Assembly (NCBI GenBank): GCA_964420065.1 | Contig: CAYQQK010000001.1 | Location: 1-64,000 of the forward strand | Direction: 5' to 3' | DNA length: 64,000 nt | DNA from: CAYQQK01 sp964420065 | GTDB lineage: Bacteria; Bacillota; Dethiobacteria; DTU022 | Part shown: positions 17,365-25,295 of the stretch, in pieces | How positions within the stretch are numbered: position 1 is the stretch's first letter | How the letters are laid out: each line of letters begins with the position of its first letter | The notes under the pieces: generated by a model | The model's database searches: none | Told to the model about the DNA's origin: nothing | The model's input: the letters and a program-made list of their open reading frames with translations, nothing else | Position numbers and translations under genes: made by a program

Positions 17365-19277
17365 GCTGTCCCTTCTTTGGGTATGATCCGCTCCAGGTCG
17401 GCCCGGCGGAAAAAATGGGGCAGTAATGCCGTTGCTTTGTGCACCGGAATAATTTTGATGCCAGGAAACCGCTGGGAAAAACTGTCCTTGTTATCCGCCG
17501 GTATAATCACCTTTTTAAACCCGGCCAGGCGGGCGCCGTAAATTTTTTCGATCAGCCCCCCCACCGGTTTAAGACAACCCTGCAGGGATATTTCACCGGT
17601 AATGGCGCAATCCTGGTGTACCGGCAAGCCTTTCAACGCGCTCAAAAGGGCGATAAAAATGGCGGCCCCGGCGGAAGGCCCGTCGATATTGCCGCCCCCT
17701 ACCACATTCAGGTGAAAGTCATAGTCATGCAGGTCCAGCCCGGTGAGACGGCGGATCAGGGTTGCGGCAACAAAAACCGAATCCTTGGCCATCGTTCCGG
17801 CGGTTTCATTGAACCGTAGCTTACCCTTTCCCACGGTACCCGGAAAACATAAGGCCTCTATTTCCAGAACCGATCCGGTGAAACCATACACCCCCAGGGC
17901 AAAAACACGTCCCGTCTCATCTATCTTTCGGGCCTGAACATGATTTACCGGATGCAGGCGGTTGCTTTGCAACACTTCCTTGACTAAAGTAGCCGAGATC
18001 ACCGGCGTCCGGCGGCGATCACGAAGATCATGCAAAGCGCGACCATAGGCATCCACCAGCAGGTTCACCGCCTGGCGCCCTTCACCGGTGTAACAACTGA
18101 TCAACCGAGCCCCTTCCGGTTCAATGCGTATTTTCAACCGTTCCGAAGCTGTTTGGACAATAGAAATGATGTCGGAAGGAACCAGTGGTTCGAAGTAGAC
18201 GGCCGAGCAACGGGAGCGCAAAGCCGGGGAGATCTCCTCCGGAGAGCAGGTCGTTGCCCCGATCAGAATGAAATCTGCCGGCGCCCCCTCTTCAAATAAA
18301 AAGCGGATATACTTGGGCACCCGGGAATCCGTGGGATCGTAGTATGAGGATTCGAACAAAACCCGCTTGTCCTCCAGGACTTTGAGCAACTTGCCTTGCA
18401 ATTGCAAGTCCATCGCCCCGATTTCATCAATAAAAAGAACACCGCCGTGCGCCTCGCTGGCCAACCCCAGTTTCGGCTCCGGCACCCCCCCCTCCGCCAG
18501 ATCGCGACGTGCACCCTGGTAAATCGGATCGTGTACCGAACCTAGAAGGGGGTTGGTCGCATCACGGGGATCCCAGCGTAAAACGGATCCGTTTACCTCG
18601 ATGAACGGGGCGTCTTTAGCAAATGGAGTGTGCCGGATCCCTTTTGCCTCCCGCAATGCCAGGCGAGCAGCGGTAGTTTTCCCCACCCCCGGGGGGCCAT
18701 AGAGAAGAACGTGTGAAGGATGGGGCGAAGCCAACTTGGTAAGCAGGGCGGTAATGGCCCGCTCCTGCCCGACCATCTCGGCCAAGCTGTCCGGACGCAA
18801 CAACTCCATTGCTGAACGGGAGAGCTGTTGCGCACGCATTTTTTCCAGGCGCGCATACTTTTTCAACGTCGCCGGGTTCTCAACCCCACCAATTTCTCGT
18901 AAAACCTGTCGCCGGATCTCCTGCAGGTATTCTTCGTGACGCTCCTCAATTCGAACCCGCACTTTCTGTTCAATCGAGTCCTCCAGAGATCGACGGGCCA
19001 GGAGATCGGCCAGCAGGTCTTCAAGTTCCCCTAGGACATCGGAAAAATTGTTTTCCGCAGGTGGATCTTGTAGAGTCGGATCTTCGTGGATCAAACGCTG
19101 CAGTCCGAGGATCTGACTGGCCAAATCACGTGAATGCAACAGGGTCAAGGCGTCCATCTTCCCCGCCCGGAGGACCAGCTTTTCGTTCCCGTATATTTTG
19201 ACGATCAGATCCAACAAGGCTTTAACCTGTTTGCGCGAACCGGCGGGGCCTGTATTGCTGTTTCCTTGCACCAACAC
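17361..19277 (-). CDS. lonC: Lon-family protease LonC, spore-former type
   Basis: A 638-residue protease of the Lon family without the large substrate-binding N-domain of LonA. A helical N-terminal region (about 1-180) is followed by an AAA+ module with Walker A YGPPGVGKTTAA and a sensor/Walker B region GVLFIDEIGAMD. The C-terminal protease domain shows the Ser/Lys dyad: S in DGPSAGAAIFIALLSA and K in GLIEKIYGARLAGF. This architecture matches the Lon subfamily confined to endospore-forming bacteria, a useful lineage marker. It starts 2 bp after the rplI stop and overlaps dnaB by 4 bp. In some LonC proteins the ATPase module is inactive; here Walker A looks intact, so ATP dependence is possible. 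Confidence 0.9.
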   Translation of the reverse strand: MLVQGNSNTGPAGSRKQVKALLDLIVKIYGNEKLVLRAGKMDALTLLHSRDLASQILGLQRLIHEDPTLQDPPAENNFSDVLGELEDLLADLLARRSLEDSIEQKVRVRIEERHEEYLQEIRRQVLREIGGVENPATLKKYARLEKMRAQQLSRSAMELLRPDSLAEMVGQERAITALLTKLASPHPSHVLLYGPPGVGKTTAARLALREAKGIRHTPFAKDAPFIEVNGSVLRWDPRDATNPLLGSVHDPIYQGARRDLAEGGVPEPKLGLASEAHGGVLFIDEIGAMDLQLQGKLLKVLEDKRVLFESSYYDPTDSRVPKYIRFLFEEGAPADFILIGATTCSPEEISPALRSRCSAVYFEPLVPSDIISIVQTASERLKIRIEPEGARLISCYTGEGRQAVNLLVDAYGRALHDLRDRRRTPVISATLVKEVLQSNRLHPVNHVQARKIDETGRVFALGVYGFTGSVLEIEALCFPGTVGKGKLRFNETAGTMAKDSVFVAATLIRRLTGLDLHDYDFHLNVVGGGNIDGPSAGAAIFIALLSALKGLPVHQDCAITGEISLQGCLKPVGGLIEKIYGARLAGFKKVIIPADNKDSFSQRFPGIKIIPVHKATALLPHFFRRADLERIIPKEGTA

Positions 19278-19279
19278 AG

Positions 19280-19735
19280 TTAATCCTCCCGGCTTTCCTG
19301 TTCAACCTTGATTACCACGGTGGCTTTAACCGACGAACCCAACCTGAGCGAGACAGAGTGTTCTCCCGGATGTTTGATCGGTTCGGGGAGGATAACCCGC
19401 TTTTTGTCCAGAGTGAATCCTTCGCGGGCAAGAGCTGCAACCACGTCCGCCGCCGTCACCGAGCCGAATAGACGCCCCCCCCCGCCGGAAGGGCGCATAA
19501 AGGAAATAACCTTGCCTTCAAGGCGAACGGCCAGTTCCTGGACCTGGACTTCCTGTTGAACCGCTTTTTCCCGGGCTTGCCGCTTCCATTTCTCCCATTC
19601 CTGTAGTTTTTTTGGGGTTGCTTCGTCGGCCAGCCCACGGGGCAAAAGCATGTTCCGAGCATAGCCGTCCGCAACCTCTTTTACTGTACCACGTTGGCCA
19701 AGATTGGGTATATCCTGCTTTAAAATTACTTTCAA
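19280..19735 (-). CDS. rplI: 50S ribosomal protein L9
   Basis: About 151 residues. The start is a TTG at 19735: the family begins (M)KVILKQDIPNLGQRG, and the TTG has a near-perfect SD, GGGGTGAT, four bases upstream. A longer in-frame reading to 19807 lacks family support. The N-terminal domain binds 23S rRNA, and the connecting helix (PKKLQEWEKWKRQAREKAVQ) and C-terminal domain follow, as in all L9 proteins. It is followed after 2 bp by lonC. A strong GC hairpin lies between rpsR and this gene and may reduce read-through. Confidence 0.95.
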   Translation of the reverse strand: MKVILKQDIPNLGQRGTVKEVADGYARNMLLPRGLADEATPKKLQEWEKWKRQAREKAVQQEVQVQELAVRLEGKVISFMRPSGGGGRLFGSVTAADVVAALAREGFTLDKKRVILPEPIKHPGEHSVSLRLGSSVKATVVIKVEQESRED

Positions 19736-19817
19736 CGGAATCACCCCGCTTGATGACTTTTCATTCTTGAATACCCCCGGGCTGTCCTGCCGCAAATAGA
19801 GAGACAAATGCTGGAAA

Positions 19818-19855
19818 TGACCGGAAGCGGATCCATAACGGTCCGCCCCCGGTCA
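19818..19855 (-). other. strong hairpin between rpsR and rplI
   Basis: On the minus strand TGACCGG pairs with CCGGTCA and GCGGA with TCCGC, separated by two possible G-T pairs, giving a stem of about 14 pairs around a 10-nt loop. No T-run follows (ATTTCC), so it is not a standard terminator. It may be an RNA-processing or stability element that separates the rpsF-ssb-rpsR part from the rplI-lonC-dnaB part of the unit. Confidence 0.6.
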
Positions 19856-19894
19856 CGTCAATCTCTCCGGACAACCGGCTGTTCGGAAACAGTT

Positions 19895-20125
19895 TTATTC
19901 AGTGGTAAAAGGCAACAACGCCATGATCCGGGCCCGTTTGACGGCCACGGTCAACTGTCGCTGGTGCCGAGCACAATTACCGGAAATACGACGCGGTAGG
20001 ATTTTACCCCTTTCGGTAATATAGCGCCGTAGTTTTTCATATTGTTTATAATCGACATGATCGACTTTTTCCACACAGAAACTACAAATTTTGCGTCTTT
20101 GTCTGCGCCCTCTCTCTCGCCTCAA
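19895..20125 (-). CDS. rpsR: 30S ribosomal protein S18
   Basis: A 76-residue basic protein. Family features are the arginine-rich start (MRRERGRRQRRK), the CSFC cysteine pair, DYKQYEKLRRYITERGKILPRR and the closing SGNCARHQRQLTVAVKRARIMALLPF region, given here in parts. Four cysteines overall (CSFC plus the later NC) suggest partial retention of the metal-binding form of S18. S18 forms a dimer with S6 on the small-subunit platform and is encoded with it here: rpsF-ssb-rpsR in that order. The gap to ssb is 64 bp. Confidence 0.97.
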   Translation of the reverse strand: MRRERGRRQRRKICSFCVEKVDHVDYKQYEKLRRYITERGKILPRRISGNCARHQRQLTVAVKRARIMALLPFTTE

Positions 20126-20189
20126 ACAAGGAACCTCCCCGTCTTAAATTCGATTCCAGTCCCATTGCCCTCTGAAACGCCGGGTTAGC

Positions 20190-20606
20190 CTAAAAAGGGA
20201 TATCGTCTTCACTGAAGGACATCTCTTCACCCGAAAATCCTTCTTCATAATTCTCTTTTCCTTTGGCTGTTTCCGCAGTAGTGCGTGCACTTTCAAGAAA
20301 CCGAACGTTATCCGCAACCACCTCGGATGCTTTCCGGCGGATGCCCTGACTGTCATCGTAAGAACGAATTTGCAACCGGCCTTCAACCGCCACCAGACGT
20401 CCTTTTTTCAAGTAGTTGCCACAGGTTTCTGCCGTTTTTCGCCAGGTGACGATCTTGATAAAATCGGTATCCCGTTGTCCCTGTTGGTTCGTGAAAGGAC
20501 GATCCACGGCCAGGTCAAAAGTGGCCACGGCCACACCCTGACCCGGGGTGTAACGAAGCTCCGGATCGTGGGTCAACCGCCCAATCAAAATCACCCGGTT
20601 CAGCAT
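20190..20606 (-). CDS. ssb: single-stranded DNA-binding protein
   Basis: About 138 residues. ATG at 20606 is chosen because MLNRVILIGRLTHDPELRYT is the universal SSB start and GGCGGTGAGGAC provides the SD. The OB fold occupies residues 1-105 (ATFDLAVDR, TDFIKIVTWRKTAE, GRLVAVEGRLQIRSYDD). A short acidic linker leads to the C-terminal tip DDIPF, which recruits repair and replication proteins. It lies 13 bp after rpsF and is translated within the S6-SSB-S18 unit conserved in Bacillota. Confidence 0.97.
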   Translation of the reverse strand: MLNRVILIGRLTHDPELRYTPGQGVAVATFDLAVDRPFTNQQGQRDTDFIKIVTWRKTAETCGNYLKKGRLVAVEGRLQIRSYDDSQGIRRKASEVVADNVRFLESARTTAETAKGKENYEEGFSGEEMSFSEDDIPF

Positions 20607-20619
20607 GTCCTCACCGCCT

Positions 20620-20934
20620 TTATTTTTGATCGACCGGGGAACAGGCTTGTTTCTCTTCACGGATGATAATGTAACGTATAACCGCATCGGTTACCCGGTA
20701 AAAATGTTCCAGTTCGGGAACCATCTCTTTGCCGGCAACAAATTTCACCAGAAAGTAGTGCCCCTCCTGGATTTTGTCGATCTCGTAAGACAGCCGGCGT
20801 AGACCCCAGTCATCAACAGTACCGATCTCGCCCCCCTGTTTTTTTACCACTGCCTCCAGGGCGGTTAAAATGCCCTCTTCCTCCTCCGCCTCTAGGCCGG
20901 GGTTTAAAATGAACATGGTTTCGTACGCGCCCAT
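20620..20934 (-). CDS. rpsF: 30S ribosomal protein S6
   Basis: A 104-residue protein that pairs with S18 on the 30S platform. The start MGAYETMFILNPGLEAEEEE and the segments WGLRRLSYEIDKIQEGHYFL and FYRVTDAVIRYIIIREE are characteristic. It heads rpsF-ssb-rpsR and probably also drives rplI-lonC-dnaB. The SD GGGAGGTGA lies inside a hairpin in the leader (20943-20975), and a promoter lies at 20992-21020, which together suggest feedback control by S6-S18. Confidence 0.97.
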   Translation of the reverse strand: MGAYETMFILNPGLEAEEEEGILTALEAVVKKQGGEIGTVDDWGLRRLSYEIDKIQEGHYFLVKFVAGKEMVPELEHFYRVTDAVIRYIIIREEKQACSPVDQK

Positions 20935-20942
20935 CGCTTCAC

Positions 20943-20975
20943 CTCCCTATGGTCTACCGGCCCCCCGTATGGGAG
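20943..20975 (-). promoter_or_regulatory. rpsF leader hairpin that can mask the SD
   Basis: In the minus-strand RNA, CTCCC near the 5' side pairs with GGGAG, which is the first half of the rpsF Shine-Dalgarno GGGAGGTGA. An AU pair step extends the stem, and the internal segment contains CCGG and ACC triplets. In several phyla an S6:S18-binding leader with an exposed CCG element represses this operon. This hairpin fits that idea in position and content, but I have not aligned it to the known motif. Confidence 0.4.
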
Positions 20976-20991
20976 CAGGGATGCCTGACAA

Positions 20992-21020
20992 ATAATATCA
21001 CACCACCTTCAGGGGGGCAA
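20992..21020 (-). promoter_or_regulatory. promoter for rpsF-ssb-rpsR
   Basis: Minus-strand -35 TTGCCC (4 of 6 matches) and -10 TATTAT (5 of 6) with a 17-bp spacer. The start would be about 50-60 bases before the rpsF ATG, leaving room for the leader hairpin. Confidence 0.5.
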
Positions 21021-21160
21021 GCTATAAAAAAGGAACCCGATCAGCCAGCCTGCAGGCGTTAAGTCCCACCCGCTTCCTTTTGCCCCGATTACGCTGCTGC
21101 AAAGCTGAATTATTTCCCGGGTAATAGAGCGGTTCGTCGGTGTGCTGCCATCGATGCAGG

Positions 21161-21349
21161 TCATTGATCACCGCTTAGAATGCATTTAACACGTTTTTCA
21201 AAACGTGAACGGGGCAACAGGACACTGCGGCCACACTTCAAACACTTGATCCGGAAATCCATTCCGATGCGAATAATTTTCCAACGGTCCGAACCACAAG
21301 GATGGCCCTTTTTCATCTGCACGATCTGCCCGATCGCGTAACGGTTCAT
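21161..21349 (-). CDS. yyzM: DUF951 family small zinc-ribbon-like protein
   Basis: A 62-residue protein of the DUF951 family (YyzM in Bacillus). The family pattern is visible: an N-terminal GQIVQMKKGHPCGSDRW segment, then IKCLKCGR, so C18, C36 and C39 (approximate) and a histidine could bind a metal ion. The function is unknown. In many Bacillota it lies close to rpsF near the origin, as here. It lies 5 bp after the adk stop codon, so it is probably cotranscribed with adk. The 226-bp region between it and rpsF contains the rpsF promoter and a candidate Noc site. Confidence 0.85.
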   Translation of the reverse strand: MNRYAIGQIVQMKKGHPCGSDRWKIIRIGMDFRIKCLKCGRSVLLPRSRFEKRVKCILSGDQ

Positions 21350-21354
21350 GTTTT

Positions 21355-22002
21355 TTACAACCCCTCCAGGACGGAGGTGATCTGGCTGAACAGCTTGCCA
21401 ACCTCGGTATTGCCGTCGAGGGCGGTTAACAGACCCCGTTCGCGATAATACTCGATCAAAGGGGCGGTCTGTTCCCGGTAAACCTTCAACCGTTCCCTAA
21501 CCGTCCCCAACGAATCGTCCTCACGCTGGTACAACTCACCCCCGCATTGATCACAAACGTTTCGTACCTGCGGAGGGTTATGCTTGAGATGATAGTTGGA
21601 ACCACAATCACGGCAGACCCGGCGTCCGGTGAGTCGCGAAACCAGTTCCTCTTCATCAACTTTGATCAAGATGACCCGGTCGATGAAGCGACCAAGTGCC
21701 GCCATTACCTCATCAAGGAAACAGGCCTGCCCCGTGTTACGCGGAAATCCATCCAGAAGAACTCCGCGGGTACTGTCAGGACCCTTAAGCCGTTCGGCGA
21801 CAAGGCTTGCAACCAAATCATCGGGAACCAGTGTGCCTTGGGCCAGGTACTGCTGGACCTGCCGCCCCAGAGGCGTTTTTTCTTTGACCGCAGCGCGTAA
21901 AATATCACCGGTGGAAATATGAACCAGATCGTACCTTTCAACCAGCCGTTCTGCCTGGGTTCCTTTGCCGGCCCCAGGAGGACCAAGTAAAACTACAAGC
22001 AT
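21355..22002 (-). CDS. adk: adenylate kinase
   Basis: About 215 residues, converting ATP and AMP to two ADP in the cytosol. ATG at 22002 (MLVVLLGPPGAGKGTQAERL) has the SD GGGAGAGGGAGAG; a longer frame to 22059 adds nothing family-like. The P-loop is GPPGAGKGT, the AMP-binding motif LLDGFPRNTGQA, and the lid carries a zinc ribbon (CRDCG and CDQCG, about residues 130-156) typical of Gram-positive enzymes. In most bacteria adk lies in the ribosomal protein spc operon between secY and map. Here it is alone near the origin, which may be a relocated or a second copy. Confidence 0.95.
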   Translation of the reverse strand: MLVVLLGPPGAGKGTQAERLVERYDLVHISTGDILRAAVKEKTPLGRQVQQYLAQGTLVPDDLVASLVAERLKGPDSTRGVLLDGFPRNTGQACFLDEVMAALGRFIDRVILIKVDEEELVSRLTGRRVCRDCGSNYHLKHNPPQVRNVCDQCGGELYQREDDSLGTVRERLKVYREQTAPLIEYYRERGLLTALDGNTEVGKLFSQITSVLEGL

Positions 22003-22134
22003 CTCTCCCTCTCCCTTCATCGGAGGAAAGATACACAGAGGCGGGGTTTTCCCCCGCAATCCGGCGGCCTAAAGGGTAAAATACCGGGAGATTTTGCAGA
22101 ACCGGACCGGAAACGGTTCATTGCCTCTTCACAA

Positions 22135-22163
22135 AGAGATAATGTTTACAGAGATATAATGTT
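22135..22163. repeat. short tandem near-repeat upstream of adk
   Basis: AGAGATAATGTT (22135-22146) and AGAGATATAATGTT (22150-22163) are near-identical copies in the 207-bp gap between the CvpA-like gene and adk. The spacing of 15 bp could suit a dimeric regulator on one face of the helix, though chance is not excluded. A GC hairpin (GCGGGG/CCCCGC) lies just upstream of adk in the same gap. Confidence 0.4.
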
Positions 22164-22209
22164 CTTCTTTGCCCACGTAATTCCTGCCCGGGGCTTAAAT
22201 AATGGTTTT

Positions 22210-22869
22210 TTAATCCCACCAAACGCCGGTGAGATTAAATAAACGCATGCATAACCTTAAAAAGAAAGTTCGGTCAAGCATACCCCATTCCCATACCGCC
22301 GGAGCAAGCAATAAAATTGGGATCGCCAAACCGATCACCAGCACTGCCACCGCTATTCCTCGCACCGCACCGGCCATGAACCCGGCCAGTCGGGAAACCG
22401 TGGCACCGGGAGCATGTTTTCGGTCCAAGCAAAGTGCACCGGTGAGGTACAATATGCCGCCCCAGATCAATAACGCCAACCCGAATGCAACCGTATTAAA
22501 CAGAGCCCCCACCAGGTAACCGGTCGGTGGCGACAGGGTAACCGCTACGGGTTCAGGATTGAGCGAAAGCCATTCTCTCATCGCCGTAAACCAGGATGAA
22601 AAGTGATCTCCCGGGGAAACAGAAACAGGAAGGACCAGGCGCGTGGCGGCCATGGTTTGCAACGTTTCCTTCAGCGGGCCGCGGAAGGCCGGCAGTGCCT
22701 GCAGCTCCTTTTGCCAGAATACAGCTACCGGAATAGCCGCCCCCAGCATGACCAAGCGCCAGGCTGTACTCTTCCAGCCCCGCAACCATCCCTCCACACC
22801 GGTCCACAGAACAAAAATTATCAGGAGCAAGTCCAACCAATGCAAGGGGATCTCTAAAAACACGGTCAC
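22210..22869 (-). CDS. CvpA-like integral membrane protein
   Basis: About 219 residues. GTG at 22869 has the SD GGGGAG eight bases upstream. Four hydrophobic helices can be seen: about 6-24, 33-50, 105-130 and 155-185. The opening HWLDLLLIIFVLWTGVEGWLRG resembles CvpA (colicin V production) family proteins, which have a conserved first helix followed by a GxxRG turn. CvpA proteins are linked to envelope homeostasis, with unknown biochemical role. It lies upstream of adk after a 207-bp gap and is divergent from yyaC; the 248-bp gap between them must hold both promoters. Family assignment is moderate because the second half is poorly conserved. Confidence 0.6.
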   Translation of the reverse strand: MTVFLEIPLHWLDLLLIIFVLWTGVEGWLRGWKSTAWRLVMLGAAIPVAVFWQKELQALPAFRGPLKETLQTMAATRLVLPVSVSPGDHFSSWFTAMREWLSLNPEPVAVTLSPPTGYLVGALFNTVAFGLALLIWGGILYLTGALCLDRKHAPGATVSRLAGFMAGAVRGIAVAVLVIGLAIPILLLAPAVWEWGMLDRTFFLRLCMRLFNLTGVWWD

Positions 22870-23117
22870 GATTTGTTCTCCCCGCGCTCTCTTACAGATA
22901 TTTCCAGGCATGGTACAGGGAACCAGGTTCTGGGCTGCCCGATGCGCCCAAACCTTTTAGAGCTTCCACGCGGTTCCAGCGATGATTACTGATTCGGGCT
23001 CTGCTCCCGCACGGTCACGATGACAGAAAACAAACATGAAAGACACCTGCTTCCATAACAATACATATTTAAACCGTACTTTCAATATACTTTAAACATT
23101 ATCATCGGGGAGAGAAA

Positions 23118-23753
23118 GTGTTGTTTTGGGATATAAGCGAGGTGCAAGCCGATAAGCGGGTACAGCGGATCAACCATCGCGATCCCGGGGCTGCATTGAA
23201 AATAGCGGCCAGTATGAATTGTTTTATTTCGGATCCGAAACCGGGTTTACGGGCCATTCTATGTATTGGATCGGACCGTTCCACAGGGGATGCCCTTGGC
23301 CCGCTGGTCGGCAGCCGTCTTGCGTCCCTGGGCCTTGCACGGACAATTGTTATGGGTACTCTGGCCGAACCGGTTCATGCCTTGAACCTGGAAGATAAAA
23401 TTCAAGCCCTGGATCAAAAGGGCTGCAACCCGATCATCGCCGTGGATGCCTGCCTGGGACGGTTGGAAACAATCGGTCTGATCGAAATCGGAGCAGGTCC
23501 GCTCCTTCCCGGTGCCGGAGTGAAAAAGAAACTGCCGCCCGTCGGGCAAGCCTACCTGAGCGGCATCGTCAACATCGGAGGGATGATGGAACAGATGGTC
23601 TTGCAAAGCACACGCCTTTACACCGTGGTTACCATGGCCGATGTAATTGCCCGCGGCTTGCATTTGTTTTTGACGCCAAGCCGGGGAGCGGCCCGGGACG
23701 ACAGATTTCACCGAACATTTATCCCCCGTCCCGGCAGCGCCCCAAAATTTTGA
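23118..23753 (+). CDS. yyaC: YyaC-like spore protein (DUF1256)
   Basis: A 211-residue protein of the YyaC/DUF1256 family, which shares its fold with the germination protease GPR. The start is GTG at 23118 with SD GGGGAGAG. Family motifs are ILCIGSDRSTGDALGPLVG, VMGTLAEPVHALNL, IIAVDACLGR and GIVNIGGMMEQMVLQSTRL, which place the two conserved aspartates as in GPR. Members occur only in spore formers. In Bacillus the gene is expressed in the forespore. It is one of only two plus-strand genes left of the origin and converges with the bactofilin gene, as in Bacillus, where yyaC also neighbours spo0J. Upstream at 23063-23093, ACATATT and TATACTTT, 16 bp apart, faintly resemble a sporulation sigma-factor promoter. 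Confidence 0.92.
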   Translation: MLFWDISEVQADKRVQRINHRDPGAALKIAASMNCFISDPKPGLRAILCIGSDRSTGDALGPLVGSRLASLGLARTIVMGTLAEPVHALNLEDKIQALDQKGCNPIIAVDACLGRLETIGLIEIGAGPLLPGAGVKKKLPPVGQAYLSGIVNIGGMMEQMVLQSTRLYTVVTMADVIARGLHLFLTPSRGAARDDRFHRTFIPRPGSAPKF

Positions 23754-23842
23754 CGGAAACAATAACTGCTTTCGCGGGGATTCCGCACACAGCGTTTTTA
23801 TTTCCCCGATGGAGATCAAACCATTGCCAAACATGCTTCCTC

Positions 23843-24256
23843 CTATTTGGAAGGCCGGTTCCCCGGCGTTGCTGCCGGGGCATCTTTTCTCGGCTCCGCC
23901 GGATCCTGCCGCCCCATGGCGCAATTGCCGGAGAAATTGGCTCCGTCATCAATGATCAATCCGTTGGTTCTAATTTGCCCGGTCAAGGTCGCGGTGGAGC
24001 GCAACTCCAGCTTTCCGCCGGCTTCGATCGTACCGTTAAAAGAGCCGGCAATAGCCACATGGCGTGCCTTCAGATCCAGCGTGACCCGCCCGCTTTCACC
24101 GATGATCACATCTCCTTCAGTTTCCAGGTCGCCCTCCATTTCCCCATCGATACGCACCAACCCGATGGCTTTAAGAGTCCCTTCAAGCCTGGTATCCTTG
24201 CCGATAATAGTATTGATCCTGTTCAGCGGCAGTTCACGCCGTCCTTTTTTGGACAT
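23843..24256 (-). CDS. bactofilin
   Basis: A 137-residue polymer-forming cytoskeletal protein. The central part (about residues 17-110) is the beta-helix with regular hydrophobic periodicity: NTIIGKDTRLEGTLKAIG, VRIDGEMEGDLETEG, VVIGE-like turns and DLKARHVAIAGSFNGTI. Flanking termini are charged and disordered. Bactofilins form nucleotide-free filaments at the membrane and often organise cell-wall enzymes. The gene directly upstream (26 bp away) encodes an M23 endopeptidase, a pairing known in several phyla, where the filament positions the hydrolase. It converges with yyaC. Confidence 0.93.
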   Translation of the reverse strand: MSKKGRRELPLNRINTIIGKDTRLEGTLKAIGLVRIDGEMEGDLETEGDVIIGESGRVTLDLKARHVAIAGSFNGTIEAGGKLELRSTATLTGQIRTNGLIIDDGANFSGNCAMGRQDPAEPRKDAPAATPGNRPSK

Positions 24257-24282
24257 TTAGTCTAGCACCCCTCCGGCCACAC

Positions 24283-25233
24283 CTATTGCATGTAATCCAA
24301 CGGGTTGACTGCTACCCCGTTCACGTGAACCTCGTAATGCAGGTGCACTCCGGTCGAACGACCGGTGCTACCCATGTAACCGATTACCTGGCCCCGGCTG
24401 ACCAGGGTACCCGGCTGTTGTGCAAACCGGGACAGGTGAGCGTAATAGGTTGACAAACCGTAACCGTGATTGATGATGACCAGGTTGCCCCATCCGGACT
24501 GGTAACCGGAAGAAACAATCGTTCCATCTCCTGTCGCGACAACCGGGGTTCCAAAGTAGCCGGCGATATCGACACCCTGGTGAAAACGGCTGACGTAGGG
24601 GTTAAAGGGATCACGCCGTACCCCGAATCCCGAAGTGAAACGGCCCGCGGCCGGCCAGATCGACGGTGTGGCAGCAAGGCGGTTGATATGTTCTTCCACC
24701 TGCTCCCGCAAGGCGTCCAGCGTTTCTGTTTGTTCCGGTATCACCTGCTGTAAATAGCTGATATTGAATGCGGCTCGATCCGCAACCCGACCGGAACGCC
24801 CGGCATAACCGGATCGGGAGGCTATGGTCGAAAAAAGAACCCGATCGGAGGCGAGTATGCCGGCCGGTCGCACTTCGTTCGAAAGAAGGCCGGCCAGATA
24901 CTCTGCCTGTTCAATTTGTTCCAGTAGTAGCTGGGTATCGTGGGCCAGGGCATTGATCGCATCGTGCTGGATCCGGTTTTGTTCCCGCAAGATGGAGATA
25001 TCGCCAATCTCATCGCCTGCGTGATGGCAAGTATAAAGCATCGCCAAAAATACGGCAAACAACACCACCAGCATGACAACCGCCGCTTGAACCGCACCCA
25101 GTGAAAGCTGCAGACCGGAAGCGGCATCCTCGGAATGAGGAACGATCATCACGGTATAATTGTATTTCCGTTTGCCCAAACCCTGTACCCCCGATCCTGC
25201 CTCACCTACGACTTTGACCCTGCGGCACGGCAC
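24283..25233 (-). CDS. membrane-anchored M23 endopeptidase (bactofilin partner)
   Basis: Up to 316 residues, with a membrane helix near residues 45-68 (VVMLVVLFAVFLAMLY), a coiled-coil stretch (about 75-115, EQNRIQHDAINALAHDTQ) and a C-terminal M23 domain: HQGVDIAGYFG, YYAHLSRF and GVHLHYEVH supply the zinc ligands. The start is uncertain. Homologues begin near KRKYNYTVMIVPHSE, so a TTG at 25179 (SD GGGGG) is as likely as the GTG at 25233, which lacks an SD. The enzyme should act on the cell wall outside the membrane, positioned by the adjacent bactofilin. It is upstream of the bactofilin gene and downstream of the DUF4446 gene. Confidence 0.88.
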   Translation of the reverse strand: MPCRRVKVVGEAGSGVQGLGKRKYNYTVMIVPHSEDAASGLQLSLGAVQAAVVMLVVLFAVFLAMLYTCHHAGDEIGDISILREQNRIQHDAINALAHDTQLLLEQIEQAEYLAGLLSNEVRPAGILASDRVLFSTIASRSGYAGRSGRVADRAAFNISYLQQVIPEQTETLDALREQVEEHINRLAATPSIWPAAGRFTSGFGVRRDPFNPYVSRFHQGVDIAGYFGTPVVATGDGTIVSSGYQSGWGNLVIINHGYGLSTYYAHLSRFAQQPGTLVSRGQVIGYMGSTGRSTGVHLHYEVHVNGVAVNPLDYMQ

Positions 25234-25295
25234 CCGCCCGCGCTTCTATCGATCTCCGTTTAACCCTAGAATGTTTTCTGCCCCGGAAATAAATT

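Noticed and set aside
24319..24330. GTTCACGTGAAC inside the M23 gene as a second parS
   Set aside because: Only 11 of 16 positions match parS; the outer arms do not fit, and the palindrome lies in a conserved coding region.
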